Origin: Psilocybe azurescens
Lineage: Eukaryota; Basidiomycota; Agaricomycetes; Agaricales; Agrocybaceae
Length of the DNA: 25,424 bases
Direction of reading: 5' to 3'
NCBI GenBank assembly: GCA_023853785.1
Contig: JAJIRX010001035.1
Location: 1 to 25,424 of the forward strand
The position numbers and the translations under genes are program-made. How positions within the stretch are numbered: the first letter of the stretch is position 1; every line of letters begins with the position of its first letter. A model generated the notes under the pieces. The model was not told the origin of the DNA. It worked only from the letters and a program-made list of their open reading frames with translations, and ran no database searches. This document shows, one piece after another, positions 17,428-25,424 of the stretch.

Positions 17428-18249
17428 TGGCATGTACAGAGATATAGATGACTAATCAAATGTAACAAATAGCTGTGTGTATGGTTTGGTGAGAAGTGGG
17501 CCCCGTTATGTTGTGTTTTGAACCTGGGCCTTATCCAAAAATTGTACCAACTGGCTCTCTTTCATTGAAGGTAACATCATCTAGCTTTGGTCACCATGTA
17601 AGGATCTCCAGTACTGTGATGTGGTGGTTTATGAACAAAGTAGATCACTTTTCAATCAGAGAAAATGAGACCAAGTTCAAGCAAAGTAGAATAGATTCAA
17701 AGCAGAATACAATATAAATGATACAAAAGAATGCAAAATTTGCCTAAAAGGTGGTATGAGATGCAAAAAAAATATTGTAAGGACAGAAAAGATACCAGAC
17801 TGATATTGGTCAACATGACATTGAGATCAAATTCATAGCAATATCAGTTTGGCAAGTCAAGAACAGGGTAAGTAACTGGGAGCAAAACATGTAAATACAC
17901 AGGAAGATGTCATGAGTGACAATCAAGAACAAGGTGAACCAAATTGAAGGTACAAAATAATTCAAGCATCCAAAAGAAAAAACAACCATATTGTGAACCA
18001 GGTGAAAATAGGGCTGAGAAAACTGTACCATCCACTTGTTCCTTGTTTTCATACTTCTGCCCTGTTCTCCATCCTAACACTATTTCTCGGTTGTTGTCCT
18101 GTTCCTGAACCACTTCTTCACCCTTTTCACCATTCATGCTATCACCACCCACATTGCCTTCAACCATCAGTGTTGATAAACACGGCCCACATTCTCCTGG
18201 ACCTACACAACTGGCATCTTCTTGCTCTTTGAATTCTCACTATCCATGG
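17428..18249. other. Mostly non-coding; acidic minus-strand frame at 17910-18167
   Basis: AT-rich sequence without clear genes. On the minus strand a short frame (18167 to 17910) begins with a Gly/Glu/Asp-rich segment (NGEKGEEVVQEQDNNRE) and then turns hydrophobic and unlikely. It may be a degraded 3' part of the pseudogene at 18250-19905. A Lys/Ser-rich stretch (TMDSENSKSKK) lies just downstream of that gene's stop. Nothing else is supported. Confidence 0.35.
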
Positions 18250-19905
18250 TCACAGGCCAAACACCTGCTGCACTGTAATGGTACTCTGCTTTGCATTGAG
18301 GCCTCCCTGAGTTGAGATACATGCCTTAAGCCTAGAGCAGCCACTGGCAATCTCTGCATGTAGTGATCCACCAGAACTGCCTGTAGCAGCACATGCACTC
18401 ACAGTATCAGCACTGATCATCAAGCCAATGTTACCTAGTCCTCTGCTACCAAAGTGTGCTTTTCTTGGTGATAGCAGGTGCAGAACAACTGCTGCTGTTG
18501 ATATTGGCCCTAGCACTGGAGAAAGGGCAGACAAGCAGTCAGAGTTGGCATTGTTCAGGCTGCAGAGTACAGTGGCCCAGCTGATAGCAAATAAAGAACA
18601 AAGAGTGGTTAGTAAGAAGTCATGGAAAAGGAAGAACAATTGAGAGACAACATACCAGGTGCAGATGAGCTGCCAGCGCCAATGCTGGTCCTGCCCTGAC
18701 CCTGCAAGATTGCCCTTGGAGAGCCAGATAGTGAATTGAGGTTTGCCAATGATCTAGGTAGCACAAGGTCAGATGTTGTCCAGCCAAGCGCCAAGCAGGG
18801 TGTTGCAGACTGAAATGAGGGTTAGGCATGGCCTCCTCATGCCCGAATAGTAGTGTGAGGTGCATCCTGTTGTCGCCGGTCACATACCTCCATCTGTCCA
18901 TCTCAAGCAGGTATGGTGGGTGGCTCTCTGAACTCATCAATTCTTTATAGCTGCTCATTGTCCATGTCTGCAATTAATGCATTGCCAATGTTCAACCCCG
19001 AGTACTTCTGGTTCAGATACTGGTATCTGAAGTTGTAAGCATGATCTACCCACTCTGGTGGTACGCCATTGATTAGTAGGACATTGATGACATTGTCCAC
19101 ACTAAGATTTTGTGCGTGCAAGGGGGTATGTCACAGCATATGAATTTATACATTGGCTCCCTTTGTGGCCTGAACTGATTCAAAGGGTTTTTGCTGTTGA
19201 ATAGTGCGATCCCCTCACAGTACCTATTGCTGTGGGCTGTAATGAACGCAAAGCCTCAGATGAATGCAGAGCATAATGCTCTGTCAGCCAGTCCTAGCGT
19301 ATGTGCCATTCCTATTCCAAATATGCTGCATTGGTCTACTCTCATCATCAGGTCCATAATCACCCCAGTGAATGGTGTTGTTCCTCCAGGGTGTGCATGC
19401 AGTAGCACGTAGCGTGCCATCTTCTCAATCTCTAGCAGCCAGTTAATGGGGGCATTGCTGCGGTCTCTGCTGGCCATCTTCATCCTCCTGGGGTCATGAG
19501 GTGGGTCGACCTTGATCCAGTATTTATCAGGTAGGTCAGGTATGAATGATGCTGGATTTATTTTTATGAGGTGGGTCATTGCTCAATCATGGTGTTCCTC
19601 CATTACCCTTGATGCCACAGTTTGTAACTCATCAAGCAGTGTGTAGGCCTCAATCCTCTGCTATGGCTGCATGCTGCATGTCTCCCAGGTCATGGCTATC
19701 AGGTAGTTGACTTCCAGGGGTTCCGCAGAAGTCCCAATGGTACTTTGTCATAGATGGGATGCCATTTAGGGTGGAACACTGAAGGTTGAGTATGTTCCCA
19801 ATGTTCAGCACTGATAGCTGTAGAGCATATATATATTGTGTTGCTGCACTGGGATACATACATGTTTGTGAATGCTGTCATACACCAATTTTGATTGGAT
19901 ATGAG
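18250..19905 (-). pseudogene. Decayed gene of unknown function, minus strand
   Basis: Order on the minus strand: a frame with RIEAYTLLDELQTVASRVME (19655-19596); one TGA; then DLPDKYWIKVDPPHDPRRMK, NWLLEIEKMARYVLLHAHPG, TTPFTGVIMDLMMRVDQCSI and GIGMAHTLGLADRALCSAF (19579-19256). A TGA at 19258 is followed by SNRYCEGIALFNSKNPLNQF and, after a frame change near 19130, by INGVPPEWVDHAYNFRYQYL and YSGLNIGNALIADMDNEQ. Later come a Gly/Ser-rich segment and a 75-nt intron (18581-18655, GTATGT, CTAAC, CAG), then a Ser/Ala/Thr-rich exon ending at TGA 18250. Sequence is protein-like over ~350 codons but carries several stops and frame changes, so it is a pseudogene. I do not recognise the family; it has the look of a repeated agaricomycete-specific protein. 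Confidence 0.6.
18581..18655 (-). other. Predicted 75-nt intron in minus-strand pseudogene
   Basis: Donor GTATGT at 18655, branch-like TTACTAAC near 18607-18614, acceptor ATCAG ending at 18581. The exon upstream is Gly/Ser-rich and the exon downstream Ser/Ala/Thr-rich. The reading frame across the junction is not preserved cleanly. Confidence 0.5.
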
Positions 19906-21526
19906 ATTTATCTATAAGCTTAGAGTGTCTGTCTTGACTCCCATTGCATGCAGAAGCCAGGGTTATTATTTTGCATTTTTATCTGAAGCACATCCTCAAT
20001 ATTCAACGTTGAAGCCCATTCACAGTCCACTTCAATCTCCATTACAACTTTCAATCTCCACTTCAACTATTTGATCAGCTACATTCCCTATCAGTGATTC
20101 AATCATCTATCTATTTCGAACCTCAAGGCTATACACAGCTTATTCCTGGACATCATTCCTATCCATCCTAGTATGCACAGCACAGCACAGCATCATATAT
20201 CACCATTGTCATCAGCATTTGGTCATCTACAACTATTTGGTCCTTAACTGGATTCCACATATGCAGCAAATCTTTGTCTCACTCAGCAGTCTTGGTAATG
20301 GATGACTGAGCTGTGCCATGAATAGACTGGTTCTATTCATTAGCATGGTACTTGTTTGCTATTTTGGCTCCTTTTCTATTGTCTGACACTTTCATATGAT
20401 TGATCCTTCCTTCCCTTTGTCATTCTTGCTTATTGTACTTACTCAGCTTTGCTTCTTTCTTACTCATCTCACTTCGCTTTTCATAATCCTGCTTATACTT
20501 CTTACTCATCCTATGTTACTTTACTCATCCTTCTATTTTTCACTCCTAAACTCCGTCAGCCTTCAATCTATTGTATGTAGTTGGCAGATAGGACTACAGG
20601 GTGTTGTTCTACAGAAAGATTAGTATAGTTTGGACACTTGATCTCTTTTAAATATTTTCTATGTTCTCTTGTATATAAACCATGTAGTAGTATCGTTTGG
20701 AATGCAAGGAAGTTACAAGCCCCAACTTTCTTCACAGCAAAGATTTCAAGTTATCAAGTACTCAGTTCAGCACTCCAAGCACACATTCAATCAATCTCTA
20801 TCAGTATTCAGCACAAAATTCAACAGTTATTCCAGATCATCAAGACGTCCTTCAAGGGTTGTAGCAGACAGCCCTCCATTCACGCTCTCACATCCCAGAG
20901 CAATTTGTCCAGTTCATTTCAATCCTATCATCCTCCAAACCCTTCATTCTTCCTCTATATCAAGATCCTCAACTCCCCATCGCTTCTATTTCTCCAGAAT
21001 ATTTTTATTCAGCAATCTTGGTCTTGTTGTCATCTTTATCCATTGCCCTAGTCATCCATCATTCACTTCACTGCTCTGTTTGATTTTTTGGTTCAAGAAT
21101 ATCACACAATCCTTCACCATCTATCACTCCAGGCTGCTCTAGTCATTATTCAATCACCATACCTTACTTCTGGCTTTGTAGAAGTTGTGGACTCAATTAA
21201 AGTGTACTAGGATCAAGACTACATTCTCACTCCTGCCCCGTATCCATCCCTACAATTTATCTAGTCATTTGGCCCCTCCACAGTCATCACTCCTCATTCA
21301 CACCATTCTACCCTAATCAAGTCAGGTTGCTTCCTCCCAGTAAATACTCAAGGGCATTTTATATTCCCTCATCTATTCTTCCTCCTTCATACGTCCCTGC
21401 CCTCCTCAGACCACATACATCTTCACAACCTAGTGGTTAAGCCAGCCCTCACTTTAACTCAACAGGGAGAGTGTCGTCTTATCTAGTCTAGACCATTCTC
21501 TCTGGTTTGTGTTTTGGTTTTGATTT
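19906..21526. other. Non-coding, C/T-rich in part; no gene supported
   Basis: Pyrimidine-rich plus strand (about 20400-20560 and 20860-21400) gives long Ser/Leu/Phe-rich frames (20669-21142, 157 codons) with no recognisable content. A TATATAAA at 20671-20678 precedes a stretch resembling a 5' leader, so a solo LTR or promoter is possible, but no terminal repeats were found. A simple CACAG repeat lies near 20175-20190. Confidence 0.45.
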
Positions 21527-21675
21527 CTATATCAAATCACACACTACATAGTTCAATGCCATATCATTCAAGGTGGTGATCAAATGTAAGGCGGCATCAT
21601 GATTGTCCAATTCAAGTTCAGACCTTGGGACAAATCCATCCTCACACAAGGTATGCAAACGACACTCCTCAGGAG

Positions 21676-21729
21676 CTGTGAGTTGATATTAATGAGGAAA
21701 ATCAGAATATGTACATAGAGATAACTTAC
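21676..21729 (-). other. Predicted intron, 54 nt
   Basis: Donor GTAAGT at 21729, acceptor CTCACAG ending at 21676. Splicing joins KCY to TPEECRL in frame. Confidence 0.65.
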
Positions 21730-21845
21730 TATAACACTTCTGCAGAAAGGAGCCATACATTGGAATCAGATACTTCTTGATTTGTATGCGTTCAGACTGT
21801 CCAAAGGTCATCTTGACATCACCTGATGTAGTACCAGAATGGATG

Positions 21846-21910
21846 CTAAGTATCCCCATTTAATAATGGATGCATTAGAGTAGGAAGCATGTACATGGCT
21901 GTATACATAC
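21846..21910 (-). other. Predicted intron, 65 nt
   Basis: Donor GTATGT at 21910, acceptor ACTTAG ending at 21846. Splicing joins ISVI to SIHSGTTSGD in frame. Confidence 0.65.
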
Positions 21911-22038
21911 CTGATGACACTAATCTGACCATTCTGCGCTGGCTCAGGCCCCCAGCAATGAGAGTTGCCTTCCATCCAGTTGCATCACAAACAGCATCTA
22001 AAATGGGCTGAAGAATGTGCACGAGACCCTGAATAGAC

Positions 22039-22092
22039 CTGTTTTTGGTGTGTTAGTGAATATAGTCTAAATGAGAGATTCAACTGACATAC
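22039..22092 (-). other. Predicted intron, 54 nt
   Basis: Donor GTATGT at 22092, branch CACTAAC near 22050-22056, acceptor AACAG ending at 22039. Splicing joins NPEDHQR to SIQGLVHILQ in frame. Confidence 0.75.
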
Positions 22093-22823
22093 CTCTGATG
22101 GTCTTCTGGGTTGGTAGATATGCCTTGTTCCACATCTTTCTTCCATTGAATCAAAGCCTCTGCATGTTGGGCTTTTGCATCTTCTAACCATTTCTGCTGC
22201 TCTTCTTTGGGTAATTTCAAAAAGATCTCAAGCAATATTATCCTGAAGAGCGGCCTGATCAGATTTTGTGGGTCCCTCCCTCTCTGATCTGACCTTTGCT
22301 TCTTCTTCTATTTCAGATCAATGATCTTTCCTCTAAATATTGGCAGCAGTCTTCATGTGGGGTTTGCTAATTTCTTTATTGGACAGCTTAGCAATGAGGG
22401 ATTTATAAGGGTTATATATGTTGGGATCTTTGGGATTGACATTGTTATCTTTCATGTGCTGGTAATTGAAGTCAATCACAAGCTTCTGATAACAAGTCAC
22501 ATTAACATGTACTGCCTTTTGAAGTTCATAGCAGTCTGTCTTGTCTTCAGAGCTAATATTGCCGCAGAATACTCATCTGGTGTCATTTTATCCTCATCCG
22601 GCTGGACCTGTTCTGGCTGTGGAGCATTGTTGTCGACTGCAGCAAGATCTTCTGGCCTGGGATCTTGGTCATCTGGCAGTTCAAGTGGGAAACACTTGAA
22701 AAACAATATTGGATTAATGCTAGTGCTTCTGGGGCATAATGACCAGCGACACCAAGACTGTGCTCTTTCTTTTCATTTGATAAAAAGTCTTTGCAAGCAC
22801 CAGGATTAGGCATTCTTTTAAAT

Positions 22824-22872
22824 CTGTAATTCAATTCAAAATTATATTTTGAGGTGTGGAAGAGATACTCAC
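22824..22872 (-). other. Predicted intron, 49 nt
   Basis: Donor GTGAGT at 22872 and acceptor ATTACAG ending at 22824. Splicing gives FSKSR-FKRMPNPGACKDF, with phase matching the downstream exon. Confidence 0.6.
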
Positions 22873-23011
22873 CTTGATTTACTGAAGAACTGGATTGAGA
22901 CACAAAGGGGTTTTTGTTGTGTCTGGTATTGTAATTGAAAAAAAAAATGGTGCAGGGCTTGTCAGCAGTGAATCCAATTACTAAATGGCAGGATTGAGCT
23001 GGCTCATTCAT

Positions 23012-23481
23012 AATTAGGTTTTTTTATCTCAAGTCCATATGTTTCAAATTTTCTCTGTACTGATGATATCTTACAATTCATGCAGATTGAAAGTACTCAA
23101 ACCAGTTCAATAATTACATATTGATCATCAGAGCTGATCCTAATGGTGTCTATGCAGATTTTCTACACAACTTGTCAGGAATCTTCACAACTCCAGACAA
23201 AGTTGCTATTCAAATAGACAAACTAGTTTGGTCATGCCTGTGCCTGCTCAAAATCTAGGTTCAATGTACATTAGTTTTTTTTAATGAGACCCTGGAGTGT
23301 TCTCTGATCTACTCTAACCAAATGTGCATCCACATTTTTACGTTTGGGTTTATATGCAGAGATGGGGTGAAGATACACAATGACACATTACCAGCAAGAC
23401 AGACTCAATACCTCCATAAGCTCTCGCTTATAGATTCTTGATATAAGCTGATCCTCTCCCATTATTTCTTCCCCAGTAGAT
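23012..23481. other. AT-rich intergenic region between diverging pseudogenes
   Basis: Separates the minus-strand gene (start near 23011) from the plus-strand frame at 23482, so it could have held divergent promoters. No clear TATA or ORF that I would support. Confidence 0.4.
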
Positions 23482-24650
23482 ATGGTTTGTATTGACAATG
23501 CCTCCTCTGTTAGTCAGAGCACCAATGACAATCTGTCTGGCCCTATTAATCCTCCTGGAACTTCTGCTAATGAGAACACTGATGAAACAATGAGCAACAC
23601 CGCCTCTCCTGCTGACCCAATTCTCAATGTCCTCACCCCTCCTGTAGTCACAGGTTTACAGCCTTGGAGCAATGCCAATCTTTCCATAATAGCCCCACCT
23701 AATCCTGAGTCTATGGAGGAACCGCCCGTCATTCCTGTCCTCTTCTATGTTCTCACTGGAGGAATGGCAAATGGAATTCTTAATTGACCAGAGTAAGTAG
23801 ATCTCCATTTATTTCACAGGCCAATTGATTGTTAATTTCACTGTCAGGTTGTTACAAAATGTCTATATGGAGGCTAGATTTATTATGTGCATGTTCAACA
23901 ACTGGCTGGAGAGCATTAGTCATTACAAATGGGAATTTTATGCTGGTCGAGTCAAGATCACTCCCCACAAGCAACCACTCCATTCCTGTGGTGCACATAT
24001 GTAGGTCATCCTCAAATCCTTGAGCCCAATAACCTCTGTCTAATGGGCCGGCTTCTCCATCATATGTCCCATCCACTGCAACCACTCCTGATCTCCCTGT
24101 TTACAAAAATGTGCTGCCCAACATTTAGCAAGCCGCCATTTATGACCTGCCTTTTGACCCTCTGGAGCTATCATTACTGCACTTGATGCCCCTGTTTTTC
24201 CCCCACTGACATCATCCTTGGAGCCTATCAATGAAGGCCAGGAAACCATAGACCAATGGCTTGTAAAAGCAAAGTTTAAGGCTGCCAACAAGACGGTTTC
24301 TGTCTCTTCTGATTTGGAAGAGTCATCAAGCTCAGATTCAGATGCATTTGAGGCTTTGCCTGTCCAGAAGGCAAAGCCCTTTCCACTTCATCATGTCGTT
24401 CCAACATCCAGCACTTCCAATGATGTCTTTTCACTAGCCAAACTCCATCCACTCAAGCCAACCCACAATCTCCTAGCTATGTCAATACTACTGCTACTGC
24501 TGCTGTGATTAACAGTTGCGGACTTGCTTGTATAGCCATAGCCCATAAAGCTAGAGCTGCTCAGTCTGCCAAGCACCATTATGTCAAAGTTTATCTCAAT
24601 GAGGATATTGAACAAACTTTTTTAGAATGATCAACTCAACATTGAGTGCC
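23482..24650 (+). pseudogene. Decayed plus-strand gene of unknown function
   Basis: Starts at ATG 23482 with a Ser/Asn/Pro/Thr-rich region to about 23720. After a frame change comes MFSLEEWQMEFLIDQ (about 23746-23790). A GTAAGT at 23792 and CAG acceptors at about 23817 and 23848 suggest an intron. Then follow LLQNVYMEARFIMCMFNNWL and SISHYKWEFYAGRVKITPHK up to a stop near 24001; a Pro/Ser-rich part (NGPASPSYVPSTATTPDLPV); the longest frame with INEGQETIDQWLVKAKFKAA and an acidic Ser run (EESSSSDSDAFEALPV); and, after another frame change near 24440, LACIAIAHKARAAQSAKHHY and VYLNEDIEQTFLE to TGA near 24630. Several stops and shifts make it a pseudogene. The Pro/Ser linkers and acidic Ser tract are reminiscent of retroelement gag-like proteins, but no zinc knuckle or enzyme motif is present. 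Confidence 0.5.
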
Positions 24651-25424
24651 TCTACAATTCAGGAAGACATGCCCACAGCCTCAGCCCTGAAAAAGCATGC
24701 ACCATGGCTCCAAAGGCATGGGCAGGTTCAGCTCTGCTCTATATTGATCCACCCTTTGCAAGTCAGACTCCTGTGTTGAGCAGGCCATCTGGCAGCATCC
24801 TTGTCCAAAATTTCTGCTGTAGTCTCATCCTCCAAATCTTCTCTTTTAGCAGCCTCTTCATCCAAAAGGATTTAGTTGCACCTTTACTGCTTGTCTCAGT
24901 AGCCTCTTGACATTTGAATACTATGTATATTCTGTGCTGATGTAGAATAGCATTATGTCATTTGTCAATATGATGGCCTCTTTCTTTCTGATGGGCAATA
25001 GAATTCTTTTTCCAAGGTCTGACAGGACTGAATAAAAAGAAATTCAGGCCTCAGATAATATTAACCATATAACTAATGATAGCAATCATATAAAAGATGG
25101 TAACTATTCAGAAATTTATGCAGTCCAGAATCACTCAGTTACTATCATTCAAGTAGGGCACATACATTTTGCAGAATATAAAATGCCATTTGTTTATGCA
25201 GTCAGGTACTAGACAGTTCATCAGGCTAAAGTTGAAATGATGGGATACATTTCAATCTAAATGGATACAGATATATTCCAATCTAAATGGAGACAACAAC
25301 CAGGTACTACTCCATGTCCATGTCTAATCCTCTGGTATTCAGCCTTGTCTGCAGCTTGCTCAGCACGGCATTTTTACAGAGTCTGACATGATGCAAAACA
25401 TGTATCATGACTAGTGAGCAAATT
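24651..25424. other. No gene seen
   Basis: AT-rich sequence to the window end. A 68-codon frame (24704-24910) is Ser/Leu-rich with no recognisable feature and probably chance. A short direct repeat of ATTCCAATCTAAATGGA/ATTTCAATCTAAATGGA lies at about 25249-25291. Confidence 0.45.

Larger units (their letters stand above)
21527..23011 (-). pseudogene. Intron-rich decayed gene of unknown function, minus strand
   Basis: Read on the minus strand: GACKDFLSNEKKEHSLGVAG; an acidic linker (LELPDDQDPRPEDLAAVDNN, then TPDEYSAAIL); DCYELQKAVHVNVTCYQKLV and KDPNIYNPYKSLIAKLSNKE; KLPKEEQQKWLEDAKAQHAE and QWKKDVEQGISTNPEDHQR; then an intron, LQPILDAVCDATGWKATLIA, PEPAQNGQISVI, an intron, IHSGTTSGDVKMTFGQSERI and QIKKYLIPMYGSFLQKCY, an intron, PEECRLHTLCEDGFVPRSEL, ending TAG 21527-21529. 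Four introns of 49-65 nt with standard signals are visible. One-base frame changes occur near 22715, 22555, 22215 and 21952, and a TGA near 22230. The protein (about 400 aa) has no domain I can name. It resembles, from memory, a hypothetical family seen repeatedly in Agaricomycetes. The strong coding signal with few lesions suggests recent decay or sequencing indels. Confidence 0.68.

Noticed and set aside
20638..21142. Two long plus-strand frames (137 and 157 codons)
   Set aside because: Serine/phenylalanine-rich products of a pyrimidine-rich strand, with no conserved motif and no splice structure.
21425..21475. CTAGTGGTTAAGCC resembling a tRNA D-arm or SINE A box
   Set aside because: No B box at the right distance, no cloverleaf and no poly-A or tail repeat; too short to support a SINE or tRNA.

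Overview
The window looks like a transposon-rich, gene-poor stretch of a filamentous fungal genome, most likely a mushroom-forming basidiomycete (Agaricomycetes). The evidence is chromodomain-bearing Ty3/gypsy retrotransposons (chromoviruses), several 49-75 nt introns with GTATGT/GTAAGT/GTGAGT donors and in most cases a CTAAC branch point, and decayed protein fragments that resemble agaricomycete lineage-restricted families. I see no bacterial-type gene, no rRNA or tRNA, no CRISPR array and no clearly intact host gene.

Layout, left to right. 1-6323: a nearly complete minus-strand chromovirus, called E1. The window edge cuts its left (3') LTR; its right (5') LTR is 501 bp. Read on the minus strand the order is 5' LTR, primer site, gag, pol (protease, RT, RNase H, integrase, chromodomain), then two extra reading frames (ORF2 and ORF3), then 3' LTR. 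6324-7363: AT-rich sequence with no gene. 7364-8325: a long inverted repeat with ~320-bp arms. 8447-9252: a plus-strand relic of a gag-like gene, cut off at its 3' end by the next element. 9253-14360: a second, older minus-strand copy of the same chromovirus family, called E2. It keeps its 3' LTR, the extra ORFs and most of pol, but has lost gag and the 5' LTR. 14363-14580: a small fold-back element followed by short degenerate palindromes. 14587-16640: two tandem copies of a GC-rich module with low-complexity coding potential, with a TGGAGTCCA palindrome array between them. 16800-16930: pyrimidine-rich repeat. 16952-17427: a second long fold-back element. 17430-25424: AT-rich DNA with three decayed, spliced genes of unknown function (minus strand 18250-19905, minus strand 21527-23011, plus strand 23482-24650).

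Most notable content. The retrotransposon family carries two additional frames downstream of the chromodomain. The last one, best preserved in E2, has two CCHC zinc knuckles separate from the one in Gag. The bases next to the 5' LTR pair, with one bulged base, to the predicted 5' end of the element's own transcript, which suggests Tf1/sushi-type self-priming rather than tRNA priming. The two copies are broken in different ways. E2 carries four CGA-to-TGA nonsense changes where E1 keeps CGA, a CpG-decay signature. E1 has almost identical LTRs, and its frames are broken mainly by one- or two-base length changes, many in homopolymer runs, so it may be young, or even intact in reality if these are consensus errors. 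One frameshift in integrase is shared by both copies.
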